Source: Chrysaora quinquecirrha (Eukaryota; Cnidaria; Scyphozoa; Semaeostomeae; Pelagiidae). From it: a DNA stretch of 64,000 nt. The translations under genes and the position numbers were made by a program. The notes below the pieces were generated by a model, which was not told the DNA's origin, did no database searches, and was given only the letters and a program-made list of their open reading frames with translations. The DNA is taken from the NCBI GenBank assembly GCA_014526335.1, contig JACTAT010000027.1, positions 1,493,685 through 1,557,684 of the forward strand, in the 5' to 3' direction. This document shows, one piece after another, positions 23,424 through 32,219 of the stretch (position 1 is its first letter; each line of letters opens with the position of its first letter).

Positions 23424-24164
23424 GCCGAATAATCTGCGACAACTGATGTTGACACAGAACCACAGAGCGACTCGTGCTACGCTTCCACGTGTTTGATTTT
23501 CAAGGCCAAAAAGGCGCGCTTATTGCGTCATTTTTGGTCTCGTATTCATAATTTAAAGTGAGGCTTGGGCCTTCAAGATGTTTTCAAAACATACGAAAAA
23601 GTAGCAGCAGATGAACAGGTTTCATAATTCATAACATATTCTCATTCGCTTCGCAAGAGAAGTTGCAGTTTTGTCATTTGTTTTACAAAATCAGGTAAAT
23701 TTCTTGGTATAACCTTGATTATCTTTCAGTACATTATTACATTCATTTTCGCTATTTTCACTGTCATTGCTAATCGTACAAGAAATCATAAGTAAGTGAA
23801 ACCTACACAAAGAGGGAAGCAACCAAAATCACATTGCATTGCAATGGTTTCTGTGAAGGGTAAAGTGTAAAGGTTTTCGAACCTGAGGCCTACTTCCTGA
23901 ATATCCGTGATGAAGTGTTCCAATTTGTTTTATTATCTCTAACATCTAAGGCATCTTAGCATTGAACAATAAACTAAAACAGAGAACTAAGCGAGATAAA
24001 ACTATGGATTTGGCTAGATACCTTTCTGCTGGATGGACGTGTCTTTGTCTTTCAGTCAATCAAATCCCATCAATGTAGAAGTGTGAAATGATGTGCCGCA
24101 GGCACTTTCTAGAAAAAAAGCGAGCTGTGAAAATGTTAAACATCTTATCAGTGGGATGTTTGTG
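23424..24164. promoter_or_regulatory. Divergent intergenic region between HMCES and the CIPC-like gene
   Basis: HMCES starts leftward at 23423 and the polyQ/CIPC gene starts rightward at 24432. The first ~100 bp upstream of HMCES are relatively GC-rich and contain CTTCCACGTGTTTG, a palindromic CACGTG E-box at about 23486-23491. No TATA box stands out and no exon-like frame was recognised. Confidence 0.4.
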
Positions 24165-24167
24165 GGG

Positions 24168-24340
24168 AAACTGAGTACAGTGGAGGGATATCATCAGTAC
24201 AGTGGAGGATATTCAGCACGGTGGAGGGATATCATCAGTACAGTGGAGGGATATCATCAGTACAGTACAGTCAGTACTGAAAACCCTCCACTGTACTGAT
24301 GATATCCCTCCACTGTACTAAATATCATCCACTGTACTGC
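24168..24340. repeat. Foldback cluster of GTACAGTGGAGGGATATCATCA units
   Basis: Four head-to-tail units containing CAGTACAGTGGAGG are followed, after CAGTACAGTCAGTACTG, by inverted units CCTCCACTGTACTGATGATA. The array folds on itself. It ends about 90 bp before the CIPC-like start codon, in its 5' flank or UTR. Confidence 0.85.
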
Positions 24341-24431
24341 ACATACATGGTCTGGGGTGTGTATCTTATATTAGATTAAATTTTTTTTATTTTTCCACAA
24401 GATGTTGGTGCAAAGTAAATGCTGCTAATCA

Positions 24432-25536
24432 ATGGAGAAGAATTTGATGTCAAAGGATGAGGCCAGTGATAACTCAAACTGGGCTTCTCCTCGGAGTGAT
24501 AATTCAGAACTGAATCCATTCTCACAGCTGTTGTTAGGAAGGAACACCCCATTGGCTGGCCCCCCCTATTCATCAACCTCAGAGCAGGAAGATAAGCTGA
24601 TCGCTATGGGAGCATTGTTTCAGCTGCAACAGCAACAACATCCACAGCTACAGCAACAGCAACAAGAATTGCAGCAACAACAACAACAACAAGAATTGCA
24701 GCAACAACAACAACAAGAATTGCAGCAACAACAACAACAACATCTGCAGCAACAACAACAATTGCAGCAACAACAACAACATCTGCAGCAACAGCAACCA
24801 CATCAGTTGCTACAGCAACACTTTGATGATAAACAATCCCAGGCTATCGAGGAACGACAGCAGCTGCAACTGATCCAAGAACAACAAAGGCATGAACGAC
24901 AGCAGCAAGAACAGCATCAGCAACAACAGGATTTGATGCAGATGCATCAAATGCAACAGCAGAATCTTGATAGTGTATATACTTACATATTTTTTTTTTA
25001 AAAACTAAAAAATTGAACCAGTACTGAAATATTCTTAAAATTTTCAAACTTTGAGTACTGAAAGTTTCTTAAGTCTGAGATGACAGGCATGGTTTGGCAC
25101 TAAGCAGGGTTGCTAAGAGATTATATGTGTGGTGTTGCGAAGCAAAGGCCAGGTTAAGATTGGTTAAAATGCATTCTTGAAATAATTCTTGCAATACTGG
25201 AGGATTTTTAAGAAGAGCGGCTCTAATAGGGTACCCTTCAAGTGGCATGCACCAAGCATCCAAAATACATAGTGCACCCAACATGGAAATTTGTGCCTTA
25301 CATCATCCTTTTTATCTTTGCAGTTTAGGATCATAGAATCTGCACCCCAGGAAGAAGATAAATCAACAGAAAAAAGATACCAGTCCACAATAAGTGTTTT
25401 GGAGTCAGCTGGATTGTTGGATATTACATTGAAAACATCTGAATTGGCACAGAAAAATGAGGCATTTGAGAAAGATCTCAGTATATTTGAAGAGGTGGTA
25501 AGGGCAACGTACAATGCTGTTAAAGGCAATAAATAG
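24432..25536 (+). CDS. CIPC: Glutamine-rich protein with CIPC (CLOCK-interacting pacemaker) C-terminal domain
   Basis: Vertebrate CIPC represses CLOCK-BMAL1 transcription. Exon 1 runs 24432-24974 and exon 2 25324-25536 (donor AGT|GTATAT, acceptor TTTGCAG|TTTAGG, phase 0). Exon 1 starts MEKNLMSKDEASDNSNW, has a short acidic/serine region, then a polyQ tract from about residue 63 to 175 coded by mixed CAG and CAA. Exon 2 carries KRYQSTISVLESAGLLDITL, then KTSELAQKNEAFEKDL and a helix to the stop. This aligns by eye with the human CIPC segment ([28 protein letters not shown]). At about 251 residues it is shorter than vertebrate CIPC (about 400), with no recognisable N-terminal match. The alternative is another protein with the same small domain. 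Confidence is good for the domain and moderate for orthology. Confidence 0.7.
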
Positions 25537-26171
25537 TTATTTAGTATATATTGGATAACTTTATAAAATTATGTAATATTAATATTGATATTAAAGATGT
25601 AATATTATTCACTTATATTTAGAATTTTGGATTTCAAGCTTGTGTTAATTGACAACCGGACTTGACAAGACTAACTTGCAAGTAGACTTACTGCAGGGTT
25701 CTTGAAAGAGTTTGCATTTCATTTTGGATATATGTTGTCACTGTGACTGGCTAAATGTTGGTCAAAGGGTTTTCTCTGAGTAAATTAGATTTTAAGTAAA
25801 CCAATGAGAATTTTACATAGGAAAGGCTCCAATTTGATTCCTGCTACAACTTTTTCAAGTGGTAATGTCTTGATTTTGACTGAAAAACGATTGATTTTTA
25901 ATGACGAGCCTTCTGAAAAAAATTTCATGAACATGAGAAGAACTGATTTGAACTGAAAAATTCCAATTTATATAATTTGATGCACTTTTGTGTAACTATG
26001 GCCATAAATGTATGTTTCAACATGGGTTTTTTGTATATTTTTGTATAGTTTTTCTTTCAATTCTTTATTAATATTTGAATTAGTTGTTTGATAACATAGA
26101 CCTAGTGTTGATTTTGTAATATAAAATAATTATCTTATTGTAATAATATACTAATTTGAGCTTTGAGGGGG

Positions 26172-26177
26172 AATAAA
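26172..26177 (+). terminator. Candidate polyadenylation signal of the CIPC-like gene
   Basis: AATAAA about 640 bases past the stop codon at 25536, after an AT-rich stretch with no other feature. The 3' UTR would be 25537 to roughly 26195. Confidence 0.4.
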
Positions 26178-26195
26178 CTTGCTAATGCATTGGAA

Positions 26196-27743
26196 TTATG
26201 TATTAAATAATTGCGAATGTCGTCTTTGGAAGAATTGTACTTTTTCTGACGATACCTTTCTGGATACATTTCTTCACCTGCAGATGAAACTTGTGAAATA
26301 GGCCTAGACTACCACGTAGTTTGTTTGTATCCTACAGAACAGCCCCCACAGACATGACAGAAATGAGTAGAAAAACAAACAATCTATAGTGAAAATTTTA
26401 AGTTTCTCACCCATGAATCTGGTCTGTTTTCTTTAATCTTCTCATCTCCTTGTACTCTGACTGTCTGACACCATCAAACCACAGAAATCGGCTTTTCACC
26501 CATCGTTTGCAAAAGTTGACACTTGACAGGCTGTTATTTGGGCTTTCAAGGCTCAATTTCTTTTAGTTGTCTGAGCTGTAGTTTGAATCTGCAACGATTT
26601 TGAAGCAAAGCAAATTAAAACTGAGGAATCGCAGCGAAGCCTGACCGACACAACACAACTGCACCAGAGACAAACACACCAAAAGAACTTTCCCGCCAAA
26701 AGAACTTTTCAAAGAGGCTTGGGTCGGCGTGACATTTTTCTGGAAGACGGTGGACGTCTCGAGAAAGGGAATCCTCTCCGCGTGCAATGAACGGGTTGCA
26801 ACTGGTTCTGGAGTGGTTAAATGCTTTCTTTCAGCTTCACTCCAATTAACCATGATGGATTTGATTTAAAATTTGCTGAATGCATTGCTTTGAAACACCT
26901 GATAAAAAGTGTGTTTTAGTTTTTAGCGCAAATGACTTTTTGCCGCATTTAGAGTTGCCTCAGGCGTTAAATTGGGTTCAAACATTTGAGATATTGGCAC
27001 AAAAGGGTAAAAAATTTCGTTGTTTTTCTATACATGGGTACCACGAGTAACAAAATTTATCGGTAGATATGGATGGGTTTGGAAAGACTGGGCGGCACGT
27101 ATAGTCATTTGAACAATGAAGTACCCCCCCCCCCCGGGCGATGTCCACTATCTTCGAAAAGGTACGGAAAATTTTGGGTATGGATAACGTCAGAAATCTG
27201 CATCAAGGGGTCGGTAGTGCAAGGTTTTTCCTGAAGAAAACATCTAAAGTCGACGAGAAACTTGTTGTCTTAGCAAAATAACCAAATTTCATTGGCCTGA
27301 AGATTTTAAAGCAATGTTTGAACATTGGCCACATCACAAATCATTGCTTGACAAAATTTGACTCAAAAACATTTACAACTTCACGCACACCAAACATGTT
27401 TTACAGGCAATGTTTTGCAAGGTAACCAAACAACAAAACATTTTGCTTGACAATAATATTTCAATGCTTTAATGATGTTTCATTATTTTGCAACAGGCAA
27501 CCAGAAAACTGTTTCATTCAATTCCTTCACATTTCTAGTTTTTGAATGAAAACAGGCTTCATCACCAAGCTAAACTATCACTTTGTCTTGGGCTTAGGAA
27601 ATTTGGAACCCAAACAATTCACCAAGAGGTTGCTTGTCTGTCTGCATTGCCACCAAATTAGTTCACAGAAGGAACAAACACAAAAATAAACAAAGTTTTT
27701 GGTTTTTTCTCTATTTCATGAATTCACAATTCAACTGAATATT
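26196..27743. other. Intergenic region with two repeat copies, between CIPC-like and RPL22 3' ends
   Basis: At 26905-27137 lies an inverted copy of the element at 9661-10055, ending in GAAGTACCCCC and a C-run. At about 27300-27500 there is a diverged CAAACGATCAAACATTG-family element (AATGTTTGAACATTGGCC, GACAAAATTTGA). A 96-codon minus frame at 26563-26853 (MVNWSEAERK...) has no family I recognise and is not called. The rest shows nothing definite. Confidence 0.5.
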
Positions 27744-29973
27744 TAATCATCAGCTTCATCTTCTTCTTCATCTTCATTGTTGATCTGGAAGTATCTCAGC
27801 TCATATGAAGTTTGGTTTGATGCAACAACACGCAGCCAATCACGGAGATTGTTCTTTTTCAAATACTTCTTTGTCAAGTATTTCAAGTACCTGGTAGGAA
27901 AGAAGAAGAGAAATTACTAATAGCAACACTACACTTAAAACAGGGTGAAATTTGGGTTAAATTTGCTATCACTGAAACTAGTAAATAGAAGTACAAACAA
28001 AGTTTACCATTATTAAGCTATTGCCCTTAAGTGCCATTAAAACGTGTTAAAAGAGGGGCAGGGTGATATTGTGGCATGTCAATGTGAAGAAGCAACAGGA
28101 AGGTCGAGAATGAAGCTTAGTATTCTCGATACAAAAATAGGTAATGAGGAAACCACCTGTAAAATAAGTAACCTTGTAATAAAATTACTTTTGATTTGCA
28201 AGAGATCAGTTTATGGGTGATGTATGTTCACATCAAATGGTCAAGACCTTCAGTGAGAAATGTGCATCATTTCTCTTGCAAACAAGCTAAGCCAATACAG
28301 TAAGAAAAACTCAAAACTGATAAAGAGTGACATTATATACCTCTTTGAGAATGGTCTCTCAGAAACCAAAGTGATCTTATTCTTTCCTCTCTCCAAAGAC
28401 ACTTGATCTCCAAAGTTGTTGGTTTTATTTTCAACCTTGATTCTTGTTTGCAAGAATGTTTCCTGTCAGGACATGAAAAGAAAATTGCTTAGGGAAGTTG
28501 GCCCTAAGCTTTGCCATCAGGGAATGGTACCCTGCAGCAAGAGAAATGATTAGAACACTTGAAAACACACATCATTAAAAATATGAGATTAATCTATGTC
28601 AAACGTTCTTTTTTATCTGACTGGAACCTTGCAGCAATTCATGTTGAATAACTCAACTATTGAACAATTTTGAACCCCACTGCAGAGTTAGACAAATGCA
28701 CACCTGGGTTTTTCAATAGAATAATAGGCGAACATTGGGATGAAACAATAGAAAGGGGCTCTTGCACACCCGAGATCTCGTTAAAAAAGGCCATACTCTG
28801 CAAACCGGATTTGAAAACATGACCAACCCAAAATCTGACTTATTTTGATGCAATAACTCGTACAATATGTGCACAATCTTAAACTTTTCATTTCAGAATG
28901 TTTCAAAATAAAAACAAAACAATGACCAACCCACTTATAAAAAAGGTGTGCACGATGGCATTTGCTTTGTGGACTCAGAAGAGTACATTTTTAAATCTAA
29001 TCAAAGATTCTTTCATAGAGGGCAAGTGTTTTCATCATTGTCCACAATTCAAAAAACTGCACTCTAGACTACAATTTATGTGCACAACATATAAAAGCAT
29101 CACAATGCATCAAAGCTAATGTTTTCCAAACAATACACACTGAAAATGGTTGGTGTAAACAAAGTTCCACCCAGGTCCTTGGAACATGGAGAATTTGATG
29201 CATCACTCATCCAGGAGAGTGAATGCCAACCGATTGTGGAACTTTTTGGTTGTAACTGTTCTAATCCTTTGGTTTCGGGTATTTTAGCAGAAGGAATTCT
29301 TCTAAAGAAGCAAAACTCGCAGATTGATTTTTCAAGTACAATGCTTTTGCAGCATTTGATTTGAGGGGTTTGGAGATTTGAAGTTTTTCCTTGGAAAAAT
29401 TTATCGAAAATCTTGTATTCTTTAAAATTTTTCAAAGCTATTTCAGGTTTTCATCTTCAATTTTAAGGTGAAAATTTTTCGAGAAGAAAGAACCAGTCTT
29501 TTATTCGACCGCACCATTTGTTTCCGCGACCACACGACCGCGTACGGTTACGGACAGAACGGGAAATGTGAAGTTTTTTAGGCGAATCGATCCCTTACCA
29601 GATCGTCTACTTTCATGATTCCATCTTCAACGGGATGGGTGCAGTCGATTGTAAATTTCAAGACTGTCTTCTTCTTTTGTGTCTTCTTTGATTTCTGGAG
29701 TAAAAAACAAGGGAAAACGTTAATGGCGTGCGCAATGAATTTTGCAGGTTTGGCTAGGCCTACATGTGCTTGGGCCGCCACAGTTTGACGCAAGCCTAAA
29801 CTAAACTCGCTTTTTCTGGACAAAAAAAAAACAAAAAACAACGTTTTCTTTACAATATTTTATGCAATAAACAAAACTTCATTAATAAACTGCATAGTTA
29901 TGGGGCTCAAACGGAATAAATCAATGAAAAATTTGAAGTTTGAATTCGGGCAGGATTAACTCACAGGCACCAT
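27744..29973 (-). CDS. RPL22: 60S ribosomal protein L22 (eL22)
   Basis: eL22 is a component of the large ribosomal subunit. Exons on the minus strand, 5' to 3': 29965-29973 (MVP only), 29599-29694, 28341-28462, 27744-27890. Phases fit: 0, 0, then AG|G across the last junction. The protein reads [20 protein letters not shown], then [15 protein letters not shown], then [20 protein letters not shown], then SERPFSKR and [20 protein letters not shown], ending in a D/E-rich tail and TAA. Every block matches the family; length is about 124 residues against 128 in human. The tiny first exon is normal for ribosomal protein genes. The promoter has a TATA box at 30028-30034 and a TOP-like pyrimidine start. 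Introns 2 and 3 each hold a probable snoRNA. Confidence 0.97.
28195..28282 (-). ncRNA. Probable box C/D snoRNA in RPL22 intron 3
   Basis: On the minus strand an 11-bp terminal stem TTTGCAAGAGA / TCTCTTGCAAA encloses box C ATGATGC (28264-28270, one mismatch to RTGATGA) and box D CTGA (28206-28209). Internal CTGA and TTGATGT fit boxes D' and C'. Length is about 88 nt and the host is a ribosomal protein intron, the classic location. The guide stretch before box D is CATCACCCATAAA and before D' CACATTTCTCA. The rRNA target was not determined. Confidence 0.75.
28680..28800. repeat. Short element shared, inverted, with 30745-30870
   Basis: AACAATAGAAAGGGGCTCTT and CACACCCGAGATCTCGTT appear here, and as reverse complements (AACGAGATCTCGGGTGTGGA, CCCCTTTCTATTGTT) in MICOS10 intron 2. 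The two copies sit about 2 kb apart on either side of the shared promoter. Confidence 0.7.
28967..29047 (-). ncRNA. Probable box C/D snoRNA in RPL22 intron 2
   Basis: On the minus strand the 8-bp stem TTGTGGAC / GTCCACAA closes an 81-nt segment with a perfect box C ATGATGA (29032-29038) and box D CTGA (28975-28978). Internal C'/D' boxes are weak. It shares this architecture with the intron 3 candidate. The guide stretch before box D is AAATGTACTCTT; its target is unknown. Confidence 0.72.
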
Positions 29974-30109
29974 GACTCCTCCCGAAATCTTCGACGATGA
30001 AAAGAACAAGCACGTGTCATTCAATCATTTTATACCCAGAAGACTGGAAACCAGCCAAGCTGAAAGGTGGAAGGACGATGCGCCTGCGTACAGAGCATTG
30101 ATTATTAAA
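29974..30109. promoter_or_regulatory. Compact bidirectional promoter of RPL22 and MICOS10
   Basis: On the minus strand TATAAAA lies at 30034-30028. Thirty bases downstream is TTCTTTTC, with its C at 30004 fitting a TOP-type start, giving an RPL22 5' UTR of about 31 nt. A palindromic CACGTG E-box (30011-30016) sits between them. On the plus strand the same bases are open as an in-frame extension of MICOS10, beginning with ATG 29972-29974. That triplet overlaps the RPL22 ATG (29971-29973 on the minus strand) within one CATG. The extension is probably not translated as part of MICOS10. Confidence 0.7.
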
Positions 30110-32164
30110 ATGGCGCAGTATCAAGTGAGTAGAAGTGAAGATGAAGTTGGAGAAAAGGTCGATAGATGTGTTACAGATTCATTAGTCAAGACAGGTTTGC
30201 AATACTTCAGATCTTAAACATTTAATCTATGATCGCTTTGAAACATTAGTGCGTTTTTGCTAATGCTAATAGGTTTTCATAAGCAAAGCGCAGGACTGTC
30301 CTGCGCCCAGGACTTAGGTACCCTAGGCCTACCGTGTATTACCTACTATTTGATTATCTGATCCTAATTTATGCTTTGACCATTCAGGCCCACTGCTGCC
30401 AAGTGTTGGTGCTTGTAATTTACAATTATACTGATAATGTTGATCTCATCATTCATTTATTGTCGTAGGTGCTGGAGCTGCACTTGGTATTGTCTTCTCA
30501 CTCCTGATATTCAAAAGTACGTGAATAGACTACCTACCTACAACCTAGACATAACCTACAGCCTGCCTAAGCTGATTTAGAAATTAAAGAATGAGTTGTG
30601 GGATGGCTTTTCCCAGGACAGGCTGTTTTCCTGACAGACATTGTTTCTGGTGCTACACTTGTAATTCTAGCTAGTACTGGCTTGGTGATTTGTCACACGA
30701 CACGTGAGTGTCACACGAGTGGTCTATGTATGTGATTGGTCTGTTACCCCTTTTGCAGAGTTTGGCTTTCCCCAACGAGATCTCGGGTGTGGAAGGGCCC
30801 CTTTCTATTGTTCTATCATTATTGATCTATTCTTGAAAAACTGACATGTGCAAGTGCCCAACTCTGCAGTCCGGACTGTTACCATTGCTTCATCTGACTC
30901 AGTAAGCATGCTCATGGCATTCAGCATGGCAGTGCCTTCCTCTTGCACACAGGCATGTGCAGCAGGTTTGGCTGTCTACATCGGTAAGCAAATGTGTCCC
31001 TGAAATTGGCTCAAGCAAGCCATTTGGGACATTTCTCATACATGGCAGTGCCTTTCTTTTCGCACACAAGCGTGTGCAGCAGGTTGGGCTGTCTACATCT
31101 GTAAGCAAGTGCATCCCTGAAACTGGCTCTAGCAAGCCCTTAGTGCATACTATATACAGGGCTGCTAGATGATCAGGAGCAGAAAGAGACCAAAATTTAA
31201 AGAATGAAGATTTCAAAACAATGGGCAAAATTTAACAATGGGTTTGGGCTTTGAAAAGAGATATAAATTTGCAAAATTTGGTCTTGCAAAAGCCAACCTG
31301 GGGCTGATCTAACAATGTACCATATGTCAAAATTAACATAGTTCACTCTTTTGTTTTCAGGAAAACCTTGGCCAATAGCATTTGGTGTAGGAACTGGATT
31401 CGGCATGGCATTATCAAACTGTCAACATGAATTTAAGAAAATATATCCCACTGCCTCAGTGACTGTAAGTGATTTTGCTATGTCTTGAATGCTTAACAAA
31501 CACTTTGGAATTTTTTCTAAACTTAGACAGATCTGCAGTTCTGTTTGATGCAAAATTTAATTCAGTTGATATTTGGATCAAGTTTTGGACTTACTACATG
31601 GTTCCCGGTTATTGTTGCCATCAATTTGTTGTTGCTGCAACCCACCTTGTTAGCTAAGTTATATCCATGGCTTTGTTGCCTAATCCCGCTTGCTTGTGGT
31701 GTCAGGAGCTCAGTGAAGTTGGTGTCCCTGCCCCATCAACTGTAGCATTACAGCCAAGGGCTAAGGTCTCAATTAGTTAACCAACCACTGACATCCTAGT
31801 GACTGCAGCTAAATAAAATGCTGCCTTTCACCTTCACCTGTATGCAGCTTAGACTGGGACTCATCCGTTAACTATGTTCAAAAATCTACAAAAAGTTAAA
31901 AGAAAGTTCAGAAAAGGCAAAAATACTCTTTTCACTCATTACAAGTTGAAGGTTTTGAGGTGAGATGGAAATAATCCAAGGTTGTTTGTTTTGGTAGCCA
32001 GGGGCATATCACAAGCAGCAGCTCAGCTTGAAGCCCTATGTGTGAAAGAGGTTAATTTTTGGTGTAATATTTTCTTCAAATTCATTCCACAGGCAAAAGT
32101 TGAAGGGACACAAGAAATTTCATCACCCAAACAATCTGAAACTGTAAATACAAGTGAAAATTAA
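30110..32164 (+). CDS. MICOS10: MICOS complex subunit MIC10
   Basis: MIC10 (MINOS1) is a small inner mitochondrial membrane protein that oligomerises to bend membranes at crista junctions. Exons: 30110-30194, 30469-30516, 31361-31464, 32093-32164, with matching phases 1, 1, 0. The first Met in a family-like context is at 30110 (MAQYQVSRSEDEVGEKVDRC). Helix 1 is GAGAALGIVFSLLIF with GxGxxLG spacing. Helix 2 is PWPIAFGVGTGFGMALSNCQ, with the family-typical glycine motif and the conserved NCQH. The tail after exon 3 is hydrophilic (AKVEGTQEISSPKQ...). The length is about 102 residues, against 78 in human, owing to the longer tail. The frame is open upstream to ATG 29972, which would add 46 residues; I prefer 30110. 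Confidence 0.92.
30926..31150. repeat. Tandem duplication (~110 bp unit) in MICOS10 intron 2
   Basis: Two head-to-tail copies share GGCAGTGCCTT, TGTGCAGCAGGTT, GGCTGTCTACATC, GGTAAGCAA or TGTAAGCAA, CCCTGAAA and TTGGCTC..AGCAAGCC. They differ by scattered substitutions, about 10-15 percent by eye. No coding frame or RNA boxes were identified with confidence. Confidence 0.75.
31657..31845 (+). mobile_element. Degenerate SINE, family B, plus orientation
   Basis: Reads GTGGTGTCAGGAGCTCAGTG and later AATTAGTTAACC and GCCTTTCACCTTCACCTG, the reverse complement of the family B copies at 48828 and 55008. It lies in MICOS10 intron 3. Confidence 0.6.
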
Positions 32165-32197
32165 TGCTTTTGTATAAATTTTGTGTGATACTGCATC

Positions 32198-32203
32198 AAT
32201 AAA
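32198..32203 (+). terminator. MICOS10 polyadenylation signal
   Basis: AATAAA 34 bases past the MICOS10 stop, preceded by TGCATC and followed by AT-rich sequence. The position suits a short 3' UTR. Confidence 0.65.
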
Positions 32204-32219
32204 ACTAACTGTGTCACCA

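Noticed and set aside
22178..23432. Several plus-strand frames of 74-132 codons
   Set aside because: They are antisense to the HMCES exon, and the repeated LPSDGL/VYHLL text is the coding minisatellite read backwards.
24168..24340. CRISPR-like array of regular repeats
   Set aside because: The units are contiguous or inverted with no unique spacers, and the host is clearly eukaryotic.
26563..26853. Minus-strand 96-codon frame MVNWSEAERKHLTTPEP...
   Set aside because: No family recognised, no splice or promoter context, and it lies between two 3' ends. A real small gene is possible, but nothing in the sequence supports it beyond an ATG and length.
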